Below are positions 1 through 8,800 of a stretch of DNA of 64,000 nucleotides, piece by piece. Source of the stretch: Flavipsychrobacter sp. (GTDB lineage: Bacteria; Bacteroidota; Bacteroidia; Chitinophagales; Chitinophagaceae). Position 1 is the first letter of the stretch; each line of letters opens with the position of its first letter. The DNA lies in the NCBI GenBank assembly GCA_031292525.1, contig JARLGY010000018.1:124001-188000 (forward strand), read 5' to 3'. The notes under the pieces are model-generated. The model did not search any database. It saw only the letters and a list, made by a program, of their open reading frames with translations, and had not been told where the DNA came from. A program made the translations under genes and the position numbers.

Positions 1-46
1 GCAACTTAAATTATTTCTTAAGTGTATTTTATTACCCGTTTATATT

Positions 47-54
47 TATATTTG
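47..54 (+). promoter_or_regulatory. Bacteroidota -7 promoter element
   Basis: TATATTTG is an exact match to the Bacteroidota sigma-A -7 consensus TAnnTTTG. It would start a transcript near position 62 and leave a leader of about 50 nt before the ATG at 111. No TTG is present at the expected -33 spacing, so the call rests on one box. Confidence 0.4.
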
Positions 55-110
55 TTTTAACCACTATTTAAAGCTGTTACACCCTTATTTTAACTATTTT
101 CTAATCATTA

Positions 111-578
111 ATGAAAAATCTTATGAAACAATTCCTTTTGGCCTTTTCCCTTATTATTAGCGGCTTTGCAGTCAATGCACAAATTAGTTTACCTATTGCA
201 CTTACGTTTACAGCAAATAGCGGTACATACGTTACACCACCAGGTGGAGGGAGTCCTTGCGCTTCTGTAGTTACTGTTAGCTATACATCTATCGCGGGTG
301 GGGCTCCCAGCACTGTAGTGTTAAGCCATACCTTTAACTTAGGTGATACTTACACGTTTCTTTTAACTTCTCCGGCGCCTTCACCGATGATTGAATTTTC
401 TTTTGATGTTCCATGTCGCCCAGGGCTGATTTATGGACTATATTCAGAAAGTACTGTTGATAGCAACCCTGAATATTCATCAGAACCTAATGGCGGAGGA
501 GAAACAATGCTTGTGATATACCATTCAGGCACCAACTATTCATACCAGTTTGAAAATCCAACCGGGGTTTACCCATAA
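111..578 (+). CDS. Small secreted protein of unknown function
   Basis: Encodes 155 aa. Residues 1-23 form a typical signal peptide: Lys near the start, a hydrophobic core and a likely cut after NAQ. The mature part is rich in Ser, Thr, Gly and Pro and has two to three Cys residues, which suits an exported beta-rich protein. I do not recognise a family and see no type IX secretion tail. A second in-frame Met at residue 5 is an alternative start. The gene stands alone, convergent with the receiver gene that ends at 712, so context gives no hint of function. Confidence 0.6.
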   Translation: MKNLMKQFLLAFSLIISGFAVNAQISLPIALTFTANSGTYVTPPGGGSPCASVVTVSYTSIAGGAPSTVVLSHTFNLGDTYTFLLTSPAPSPMIEFSFDVPCRPGLIYGLYSESTVDSNPEYSSEPNGGGETMLVIYHSGTNYSYQFENPTGVYP

Positions 579-711
579 TGGATGAGTGGCAGTTTTAATA
601 GTGGTTACTCCTTTTTTCTTTACGAATTGCTACCAAATATTCACCGGTATAGTGGCTTTTTTACTTGCATGATAGCTTGCAGATTGTTTAATACTTCAAG
701 ATATAGTAGAG

Positions 712-1098
712 TTATTCTGCTGTAACAAGATTTAAGAAATCTTCTGTTGACAAAGGTTTACGCAGGTATCCTGATAAATAATTGTAGGCGGTTGCTTTTT
801 GCTGATCTGTACTGCTGTTTGAAGAACTGACAATATATATTTTCATATCCTTTTTAGCCAAATAAAGTTTAGCAATTTCGTCTAAAAATTGCCATCCGTC
901 AATATAGGGCATGTTAATATCCAGCAATATTAAATCAGGTAAATTTTCAGCATTGCCCTGATTACTTATAAAATACTCCAATGCTTCCTGCCCATCATAA
1001 AATTGCAACAACGTGCCTGGGATGCCTGAATTGTACAGTTGCTTTTTTATAATAAAATGGTAAAGCGGATCATCGTCAATTAAACTGATTAGCATCAT
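712..1098 (-). CDS. Single-domain response regulator (CheY/Rcp1-like)
   Basis: Encodes a 128-aa receiver domain with no output domain. The acidic pair and turn (SLIDDDP) lies near residue 8, the phospho-acceptor Asp is in LLDINMP near residue 60, and the conserved Lys is in LRKPL near residue 113. The length and the IDDDP...YIVSS pattern fit the Rcp1/CheY-like regulators that often follow PAS histidine kinases in Bacteroidota. It starts 9 bp after the stop of the upstream kinase gene on the same strand. It is therefore most likely the kinase partner, passing phosphate to another protein or acting by protein contact, since it cannot bind DNA itself. Confidence 0.9.
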   Translation of the reverse strand: MMLISLIDDDPLYHFIIKKQLYNSGIPGTLLQFYDGQEALEYFISNQGNAENLPDLILLDINMPYIDGWQFLDEIAKLYLAKKDMKIYIVSSSNSSTDQQKATAYNYLSGYLRKPLSTEDFLNLVTAE

Positions 1099-1107
1099 AT
1101 GTAAAGG

Positions 1108-2850
1108 TTATAAGTAAACAATAAATCTGGTTCCAACACCAGGTGTACTTTCTACTGAAATACTCCCACCATGCATCTCCAATTGGTTTTTGGTAATAAA
1201 TAGCCCTACCCCTCTACTGTCAAATCCTTTATGGAATATTTTGTTGAGTTTAAAAATTTGCTGACCGTACCTGGTGAGGTCTATTCCCAAACCATTATCC
1301 TCAAAAACGATACGAGTTTTCCCATCCTCGTGCCTGGAGGAAATATTTATCTCTACAGGTACATTTTCTTTTCTGTATTTGAGGCTATTACTGATCAAAT
1401 TATAAAACAGGCTCTCCAGGTACACCCTAGGAAACTTAACTTCTGATACAAGAAAACTGGTATGAATACTAGCTTTTGAATGAAGGATATCGCCTTGTAA
1501 CATTTGGGTGGCTGTTTGCACTATCTGCGTCAAATCACAATTGCTATATTCTATATCCTGATTCAGCTTGATCTCTAAAACCTGCATGAGATCTTGCAAT
1601 GTAGCATTCAGTGATCTGCTGGAACCTAGTACCAACCGTAACATGTCTTCTTTTTCTGCAGGATTTTTCTCCTCAAGGATAATATCCAGCATCATTTCTA
1701 TACCACCAGCGGGGCCGCGGAGATTATGTGCTACGATGCGATTAAACTCCTCTAATTGACCAATTCTATTTTCGAGTTCTGCAGATGTTTGCAAAAGCAC
1801 CTGGTTTTTTAGTTCCAGTTCTTGTATCATGTTCCGAGTGGCGGTAATATCCTCAATCTGTGAAACAAAAAAACGTGGCTCACCGTTTTCATAATGAACC
1901 AATGAAACGGTAAGCATAGTCCAAACGATGTAACCCTCTTTATGGAAATATCTTTTCTCCATTTTATAGGTGTCTAACTCGCCCTTTAATACACGATGAA
2001 GCAAGGCAAGATCGGCCTCCAGATCATCAGGATAAGTGATCTCCTGAAAAGTTTTAGCTATCAATTCCTCCTTACTATACCCTAATAATTGCAACAGATG
2101 AGGATTAACATCCATCAGGTTTCCCTTTAAAGAGACAAGGGCCATACCTATGCCAGAATCTTCAAAAGCATCGGCAAACATACTTTCTGAAAGCTTGAGC
2201 TGTGCTCTTAATTTTTGCTTTGCTAAAAATGTTCTAGAAATGAAAACGAAAAGAAAACCCAAGATACTAATAACAGAAATTGCACTGAATAATATGATGC
2301 GTATTGCATAATCAGCCCTTTCTATGCCGGTTTGTTTGCGGGAGACCAGCAGTTTTTTTTCGTTTTCTAAGATACCATAACCTATTTGCCTGCAACGAGC
2401 TATTTCCGCATCCTGTATACTATCTTCTAACTGTATTGAATTGAACCTTTCATCCTGCCTGGCAGACAAAAGTGCAGACATATGCCGAAGCGTAATACCT
2501 ATATATGTTGCCAGGGAGTCGATTTGGCTGACTTGCGTTGGGTTATCTGAAACGAACTGCCTTAGTGTATCTAAATTGTGTGTGATGTGGTTTATGGATT
2601 GATAATAATCTTTTAACTGTTTTGAATTACCGAAAAATATATAATCATCTTTATCGTCTTCTGCATCGGCCAATTCTAATAATATAGCCTGTGTTTTGCC
2701 CATGACCTGGTGCGTATGGGAAACCCAATCATCTGCATTTATTGTACTCTTTATGGTTTTATACGCGACAAGCGTAACAACTGTAGTTATAACAATTGCC
2801 GCTATAAAACCAATGAACAGGTTGCGATTGAAGGCGTTACTAAGTATCAT
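1108..2850 (-). CDS. Membrane PAS-domain sensor histidine kinase
   Basis: Encodes 580 aa. Residues about 12-31 form the first membrane helix. A helical periplasmic domain of about 150 residues (CHASE3-like in layout) follows, then a second membrane helix near 185-207. A PAS plus PAC segment occupies about 220-345 (motif VNPHLLQLLGYS). The HisKA helix with AHNLRGP carries the phospho-His near 375. The HATPase_c domain shows the N box (NSLKYR), the G1 box (DNGLGID) and a GVGLFI glycine loop. It autophosphorylates on sensing a signal and would pass phosphate to the receiver encoded 9 bp downstream. The signal is unknown. The gene borders the Rhs cassette remnant that starts near 2991 but has no clear functional link to it. 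Confidence 0.92.
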   Translation of the reverse strand: MILSNAFNRNLFIGFIAAIVITTVVTLVAYKTIKSTINADDWVSHTHQVMGKTQAILLELADAEDDKDDYIFFGNSKQLKDYYQSINHITHNLDTLRQFVSDNPTQVSQIDSLATYIGITLRHMSALLSARQDERFNSIQLEDSIQDAEIARCRQIGYGILENEKKLLVSRKQTGIERADYAIRIILFSAISVISILGFLFVFISRTFLAKQKLRAQLKLSESMFADAFEDSGIGMALVSLKGNLMDVNPHLLQLLGYSKEELIAKTFQEITYPDDLEADLALLHRVLKGELDTYKMEKRYFHKEGYIVWTMLTVSLVHYENGEPRFFVSQIEDITATRNMIQELELKNQVLLQTSAELENRIGQLEEFNRIVAHNLRGPAGGIEMMLDIILEEKNPAEKEDMLRLVLGSSRSLNATLQDLMQVLEIKLNQDIEYSNCDLTQIVQTATQMLQGDILHSKASIHTSFLVSEVKFPRVYLESLFYNLISNSLKYRKENVPVEINISSRHEDGKTRIVFEDNGLGIDLTRYGQQIFKLNKIFHKGFDSRGVGLFITKNQLEMHGGSISVESTPGVGTRFIVYL

Positions 2851-2990
2851 GAAAGTTCTCTCAAATCAAAGAGGGCTGACGATAATAAACAACTTCCCGG
2901 CAACACCTCTTGTAATAATAAAAGTATTCATTTATTGCAAACATTCCAATCGGGGAGCTCTGGTAAGAGGGCTAGGTTACCTTATTCGAG

Positions 2991-3135
2991 ACCTGGACAT
3001 TGCCGCTGCTGTTCTTGGTATCGCGGATGACAGCACGCACGTTGCCCAGGTGGTCATGTATTTCGTAACTGCGCTGGCCAAAGCCCCAAGCTGTAGAATA
3101 TGTAGGCGTGTTGGCTACCCACACCATGGTGTAAA
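2991..3135 (-). pseudogene. Remnant of a third Rhs core junction
   Basis: Read on the minus strand, this segment encodes a stretch closely matching the core of the big Rhs protein: MVWVANTPTYST, GFGQRSYEIHDH, then LGNVRAVIRDTKNSSGN. The same stretch begins the displaced Rhs tip ending at 4933 and occurs in the full-length protein near 6915-7060. Homology stops abruptly near 2991, before the Y-x-FGSM and RYGFNG motifs, so no toxin tip is attached. It is a truncated, dead copy left by loss of a third cassette or by recombination. The overlapping plus-strand frames here are shadows. Confidence 0.8.
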
Positions 3136-3275
3136 CTATTCCATTACTTTCAAAGAACTACTTTCCAATATACAACTTATTAATACCATAGTATAAACCT
3201 CAAGATACATCATCCACACTTTTGTAACACCAAGATGAATCTTTTCCCATTAGAGCCGCTTTTTAGCTCCAAAAT

Positions 3276-3308
3276 AAAACGGGATGGATCATTATCCACC
3301 CCGTTTTT
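3276..3308. terminator. Bidirectional hairpin terminator
   Basis: The arms AAAACGGG and CCCGTTTT with an inner TGGAT/ATCCA pairing form a stable hairpin. A-rich sequence on one side and five T on the other allow function on both strands. It lies just after the stop of the minus-strand gene at 3401. Confidence 0.7.
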
Positions 3309-3400
3309 GAAATTTAATCTAATACCAATCCTTTATCTTCAATGATCTATGTGAGTGTTTTCATTTAAACCACACTTTTGATACACTACCCTACCCACTA

Positions 3401-3814
3401 CTAATCTAAATCCCCGGAAGATGTTTTGACAACTGTAATTTTTTTACCACGAATTGAAACATGGTATGAAACAAGATGATTAGAAAGTTTTTGAATTATA
3501 GTAACTATCAAAGTATTATTGTCAGTTGATACATAAGTTACATAAAATATATTAGATTTTATTTCCTTTAAAACTGGCTTTTGATTTAACACTTCAATTT
3601 CCTGCGCCCCATGAAGGCCACTACATTCGGGGGTAAAAAAGCGAAACGTATCAACCAATATATTTTTATCTTGTTTATTTTCTTTCAATTCAAAAATCCC
3701 TTTGTGTTTAGCAATCGCATCTAATACACTACAATTCACATTCAAAACTTGCCCACTTGTTAGGGATGAATAAAAGAGAGCAAAAAAGAGTAAAAAAAAG
3801 GTTTTCATATACAT
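3401..3814 (-). CDS. Secreted protein, candidate immunity partner of the displaced Rhs tip
   Basis: Encodes 137 aa. The second Met (3808, MKTFFLLF) is the more natural start because it begins a clean signal peptide that ends near SGQ at residue 22. The mature part has two Cys residues and ends in a basic, beta-like stretch. No family is recognised. It begins 12 bp after the stop of the displaced Rhs tip and ends exactly where the 410-bp repeat begins, so it travels with that tip as a cassette. Position implies an immunity protein. The signal peptide implies protection in the periplasm or at the outer membrane rather than in the cytoplasm. The role is inferred from position alone. Confidence 0.55.
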   Translation of the reverse strand: MYMKTFFLLFFALFYSSLTSGQVLNVNCSVLDAIAKHKGIFELKENKQDKNILVDTFRFFTPECSGLHGAQEIEVLNQKPVLKEIKSNIFYVTYVSTDNNTLIVTIIQKLSNHLVSYHVSIRGKKITVVKTSSGDLD

Positions 3815-3826
3815 GCAATTTTATTG

Positions 3827-4933
3827 TTAGTTATTCATAACAGATGGTACCGTTGGCAAGGATTGGCTACCCTCTTTTGTTTTGTTTGCTTCATTAATGA
3901 CATCTTCTACTACTCCCGCCTTGTTTTTAGTTGCCCCCTCCCCAGTATTTATATTTAAATCATACGGTTTATATTTTTCTGTTCCCCATGCCCTCTGTTC
4001 AAACAAAAGTCCAGGTTCACCAACTTTTATAAATCCATTATTTTCTCGATTATAATTATTGTCTTCACCATTAATAATTAATTGATCTGGAAAATTAAAT
4101 TTGTGAGCAGTTTCATGTAGTACCGTCATATAAAAACGCATAAAAGCGATCTGTTTGACATCATAACTGACATTGCTTTTTAATGTATTTTCTAAATCTG
4201 CCGCTTTGCCTGCGTTAAGCTCAATTATATCTTCTTCAACGCGATAGAAACCATTACTTTCTTTGGTTCCACCTTTATCCCCTCCTGGTTCATCTTTAAA
4301 TTCCAGTCGAGGCCCATTATCCTTTGAAGTAAGATATTTAATATACCTCTCCGTATTGGAAATATCTTTATCCTTTCGTATACTTCGATAAGCTTCCATA
4401 ATCTTCGTACTTCTCAAAATATCCTTTTGAAGTTGGGTTTCTATATATTTCATTATCATTGGATAATTTTGCCTATATAGTTTTAAATCATTAGCAGAAA
4501 ATTTATATTCTCCCCCTTTATCTGCAAAATAAATTGGGTTATCGCCAGCAAACATATAAGGACTTTCAAACGGATACTTGTCTGCTAATGCATCAGGACT
4601 AAACCATCTCCCTACCCTCGCATCATACTCCCTGAACTTAAAGCCGTAATCTACGCCCATGCCACTTGTAGCGCCGCCGTTTAAGTTATCGTCGCGTTCC
4701 TGACCGTTGAAGCCATAACGGTAGCCGCCGCCATCTAGTAATATACTACTCCCCGGTATCATACTGCCAAATGCGTAGTAATTGTAGTAGTTGGTGACCT
4801 GGGCATTGCCGCTGCTGTTCTTGGTATCGCTAATGACAGCACGCACGTTGCCTAAATGATCATGCAGTTCGTAATTGCGCTGGCCAAAGCCCCACCCGGT
4901 AGAATAGGTAGGTGTATTGGCTACGCACACCAT
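3827..4933 (-). CDS. Displaced Rhs C-terminal tip with metallopeptidase-like toxin domain
   Basis: Encodes 368 aa with no signal peptide and no upstream Rhs barrel. Residues 1-130 match the end of the full Rhs core: HDHLGNVRAV, YAFGSMIPG, GYRYGFNGQERDD and FREYDARVGRWFSPD. After the core end (YMFAGDNPIYFAD) the sequence diverges completely from the main Rhs protein. The variable tip of about 230 residues carries HETAH at 273-277, a zinc-peptidase motif, with a possible third ligand in GEPGLLFEQRAWG near 303-315. This is the usual look of an orphan Rhs-CT that can recombine into the parent gene through the shared junction. Homology continues a few codons upstream of the ATG, so this start may not be used; the cassette could be silent until recombined. 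Confidence 0.8.
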   Translation of the reverse strand: MVCVANTPTYSTGWGFGQRNYELHDHLGNVRAVISDTKNSSGNAQVTNYYNYYAFGSMIPGSSILLDGGGYRYGFNGQERDDNLNGGATSGMGVDYGFKFREYDARVGRWFSPDALADKYPFESPYMFAGDNPIYFADKGGEYKFSANDLKLYRQNYPMIMKYIETQLQKDILRSTKIMEAYRSIRKDKDISNTERYIKYLTSKDNGPRLEFKDEPGGDKGGTKESNGFYRVEEDIIELNAGKAADLENTLKSNVSYDVKQIAFMRFYMTVLHETAHKFNFPDQLIINGEDNNYNRENNGFIKVGEPGLLFEQRAWGTEKYKPYDLNINTGEGATKNKAGVVEDVINEANKTKEGSQSLPTVPSVMNN

Positions 4934-5203
4934 GGTGTAAACTATTCCATTACATTCAAAGAACTACATCTAATGTACAACTTATTTAATACTATAGTAT
5001 AAACCACAATGCACATCATCCACACTTTTGTAACACCAGGATGATTCTTTTTCCATTAGAGCCGCTTTTTAGCTCCAAAAATAAAAAGGGGTGGATAATT
5101 ATCCATCCCGTTTTTGAAATTTAATCTAATAACAATCCTTTATATTCAATGATCCATGTGAGTGTTTTCATTAAAACCACACTTTTGATACACTACCCAC
5201 TAC
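4797..5203. repeat. Rhs cassette direct repeat, copy B
   Basis: Matches 2991-3402 over about 400 bp, including the Rhs junction, the spacer with its hairpin and the last bases of the immunity-type gene. The 1806-bp offset between the copies equals one tip plus immunity cassette. Confidence 0.85.
5083..5115. terminator. Hairpin terminator after immunity-like gene
   Basis: A near-perfect hairpin built on TGGATAATTATCCA with flanking GGG/CCC. It is followed on the minus strand by a T-rich run and on the plus strand by TTTTT. It lies about 85 bp after the stop at 5200 and matches the copy at 3276-3308. Confidence 0.7.
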
Positions 5204-5874
5204 CGCATTATAGTTATACAATCCATTTTCTGGCTTAACCCTTTTGAATGAAGTAATTTTTTTTCAATCAAACATGTCCTGTCAATTACTCGTTTATATA
5301 GTATCTTTTCAATAGTATCTACATGATAAGAATTTTCCAAGAAATGATAATATAATCTTGCATAACTAGTATCATATGATACAAATCTGTCAGCTACAAT
5401 TTTAATCTTGCATACGCTTACCCAACCAGTATTTGATACTTTATAAAAATATGAACAAGTGTCATTTCCAAAAGCATTTTTTTCATATAACCCTTGATTT
5501 TGATAATATGAAAAAGTATCTGGTGTAACACCACTATAGCAATATAAAAAATTGGCTAACCCACATACATAATGATATTTACTTTTAGCATTTTTTAAAA
5601 TTTTATATAAATTATAGATATGAATATATTGAGGAAGGCTATCAAACTCCTCAATAAATATTATATTTTTTTGACAAAAATCATCTTTTTTATAATAATA
5701 GGTAAATTCATATCCATTGATTGTATCCGTAGATAAATATTTAAATGATGGAGTTGTCATATCAAATGGCATGCTATTTAGCTTATTGGCTATAGTTAGA
5801 TAAACATCTTGGCAAAATGCGTTGTTAACGAAGCTAATTAGGCCGAATAATATTATTATTATTATTTTTCTCAT
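5200..5874 (-). CDS. Secreted protein, candidate immunity partner of the main Rhs toxin
   Basis: Encodes 224 aa. Residues 1-22 form a strong signal peptide (KIIIIILFGLI, cut likely near FCQ). The mature part is rich in Tyr, Lys and Asp and has about eight Cys residues, so disulfides are possible after export. I do not recognise a family. It starts 11 bp after the stop of the 2535-aa Rhs gene on the same strand and ends where the cassette repeat starts. This is the position of a cognate immunity gene. It shares no obvious similarity with the other candidate at 3401-3814, as expected when each immunity protein matches its own toxin tip. Confidence 0.55.
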   Translation of the reverse strand: MRKIIIIILFGLISFVNNAFCQDVYLTIANKLNSMPFDMTTPSFKYLSTDTINGYEFTYYYKKDDFCQKNIIFIEEFDSLPQYIHIYNLYKILKNAKSKYHYVCGLANFLYCYSGVTPDTFSYYQNQGLYEKNAFGNDTCSYFYKVSNTGWVSVCKIKIVADRFVSYDTSYARLYYHFLENSYHVDTIEKILYKRVIDRTCLIEKKLLHSKGLSQKMDCITIMR

Positions 5875-5885
5875 ACCTATTTATA

Positions 5886-8800
5886 TTATTTAACAGGATC
5901 AATTTTATTTTCGGTCGTGTTAGGTGCAGGGTTACCATCTGTTGATGGTACTGGAGAACCATCAACACGTCCCCCCTTTACACTAGCGCCCGAAATCATT
6001 GGCATGATATCCTCTTTCGTCAATATAACATTACCATGATCTGTAGACGTTATACCGCGTCCAGTATTTTCAAACCCACCAGGATGAGTATCTGAATAGT
6101 TATTGGTGCTCGTCCATCTGCCGAGAAAGTGGGCTAATTCATGTACGAACTCTACTGCCTCATTATTAATATTTTCTACCCCGAAACTTTTGTCACTCAC
6201 TAAAATGGTATTTTCTCTCGTCTTTCCATCATACGAATGCTGAGCCAAATCAGGAAATTTAAGTTTATCCTCCACATCATTCATAACTATAGTTCCGTAT
6301 TGCGGACCTTCTAATTTCTTTGTACTTCCATCTTTTTCATCAATATAACTTACAGTTGAGTGTGCTGCCATACGCTTAGCTGATTCTACAGTCAAAGGAT
6401 TATTGGCTTCATCTCTTTCAATATTATGTATTTGAAAATTGATAGTATAATTATGATCATTAGCATCCTTAACCAGTTCTTTATTAACGCTTGGAAGTTG
6501 ACTGATAAGTCTTTCATCAGTCATTTTCTTAAATAATGCTACATGCGATACTGCTTCCCTTCCTGACGTAACATAATAAACATTACCAACAATTGTAATT
6601 GTTTTTGCTATGTGATTAACAATAACTGCTTCTTTTCCATCTACATCGTTAGCCCAAATAGGCATGTTACTTGCAAATTGATATGGTGTTAATGTAGGAT
6701 AATCTTTTGCCAATGGATCTACACTAAAGAATCTGCCAATCCTGGAATCATACATTCTCATTCCATAATTATAATCTATACCCATGCCTGTAGTCGCGCC
6801 GCCATTTAAGTTATCGTCGCGTTCCTTACCATTGAAGCCATAACGGTAGCCGCTGTTATCGCCTATGCGGCCCGGTATCATAGAACCAAAAGCGTAGTAG
6901 TTGTACCAGTTGGTGACCACTGCATTGCCACTACTGTTCTTAGTATCGCTGATGACAGCACGCACGTTGCCCAGGTGGTCATGTATCTCGTAACTGCGCT
7001 GGCCAAAGCCCCACCCGGTAGAATATGTGGGAGTATTGGCTACCCACACCATAGCGTAAATACCTGCCCGACCTATGACGCTGAAGGCAACAACAGGATT
7101 GGCCCTTAATATATGAGTGCTGTATCCGTACAATGTGCTGAACACATAAATGATCTGCGGCTGTATCAACTGCGCCACGTATGACCCGCCGCACGATATG
7201 CAACTGGGGAACTGTACCTGCTTGTTGATGCCACGGATGATGGCCAGCCGCTCGCTGCCATACAGGTAGCGCTCCAGCATCGACATGTTGCTGCTGTTGC
7301 CTATAGGGCTCTGGTACAGCGCCAGCGGGTTGCCATCGGCACCACGCACGTAGTAAAGGGCTACGTTGCTGCCACTCTCTGTGCTGAGCACGCGGTTGCC
7401 CATGGCATCGTACAGGTAACTGATGGTGCTGAGCAGGGCGCCTGTGGAGGTGTAGCGCAGTACTTTATCTATCTTACCATCGGGCCGCCACAATATGTTT
7501 TGTTTGCCGCCGGGGGCAACTACGGTGTCTACGTCGCCACTGGCATCGTAGGCATACCGGGTGTTGCCGGTAGGCACATCTGACGAGGCGCCGATTGCGG
7601 AGGTAGAGGCATCGGCTATCTTGTTCACCTGGTTCATACCAGAGGTATAGGTATAGGTAAGGTTGTCCATGAGGCCTGACGATAGCGGGTTGCCGCGCGT
7701 GAGCGTTTGCAGGTTGCCATTGGCATCGTAACTGAATGCTTCGTTATAATTATTATCTACCGTCCACCCGGCAATATTGGTATTAGTGGCACTGATGGTG
7801 CTGGTGATGCGATTGAGCTGATCGTACCGGTACTTGTAGCCAGTGGCGCTGGTGAGCGTGGGTGAGTACACGTTCTGCTCCCAAGATACTATGTTGCCAT
7901 TATACAGCGACCCGTTGGCCAGTGTAAGGCTGCTGTTGCTAAAGGGTGAGCTGGTGCGGCTAAAGTCTTTATAAGTACCATCGTTATAATAGTTGAGCAC
8001 CATACCAAACACATCGGTACCCACAGAGTTGTTGGCCGGCGCATCCTTACCAGGATCGAGCGGGGTGAGCAGTGAGCTGTGGTTGATGCCCTTAAGCCAG
8101 CCTTCTATGGTATAAGTATAATCGAGCCCCTGCAGGTTGGCACCGAGTACCAGCCGCTTCAGCGGCCCGTGCAGGTAGTAAGTGTATGCGGCCTCCTGGT
8201 TGACACCGCCGCTATTGCCGGTGCTGGTTACATTGCACAGGCGCTTATCGCCATCGTAACTGTAGTTTTGCGTAAACTGCTCCTGCTGCGTATTTACAGC
8301 CTGATAGTTTACTGATGTGGGCTTGTTGCTCAGCAGATCGTACCCATATGTGACTGGTATAGCAGATGGCATACCGCTTACCCAGTTATACACTATAGAC
8401 ACATTGCCATGAGGATCGTAACTGTATATGTTGTATGCCTGGTCGTTGGTGGTTCCGGGCACTCCGTCGCGGTCGGTATAGGTATAGCTGACCCTGTTTT
8501 GTAAAAACTGCTGCACACCAATGAGGCTGGATGAAAGCGGGCCTGAATACGGGGTGGTATATACCGTGGTGGTTACAAAGCTGGTAGATGTGCACCCGGG
8601 GCTGCCCAGAGTTGGGTAGCTGGGCGTATCTATATATGCGGTCCCGCTGCCCGTAAACTGCCCGGTTTCTATGACACGGCTCTGGGCATCGTACTTGGTA
8701 TAGCTGTACTGTCCTAACGAGACCTGGGCCGCGCTCTGCGATATGCGCAGGCGCCCCTTGCTGTCGTAATAGTAGTTGGTTTGCCCACCATCGGGCGTGG

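Larger units (their letters stand above)
2991..3402. repeat. Rhs cassette direct repeat, copy A
   Basis: About 410 bp closely similar to 4797-5203. It contains the Rhs core junction (2991-3135), a non-coding spacer with a strong hairpin, and ends at the stop codon of the immunity-like gene at 3401. The coding third is also similar to 6913-7060 inside the large Rhs gene. Differences are scattered substitutions and short indels. Confidence 0.85.

Noticed and set aside
2696-3196. Plus-strand 166-aa frame across the kinase start and cassette remnant
   Set aside because: Its translation is an antisense shadow of the kinase and of the Rhs junction.
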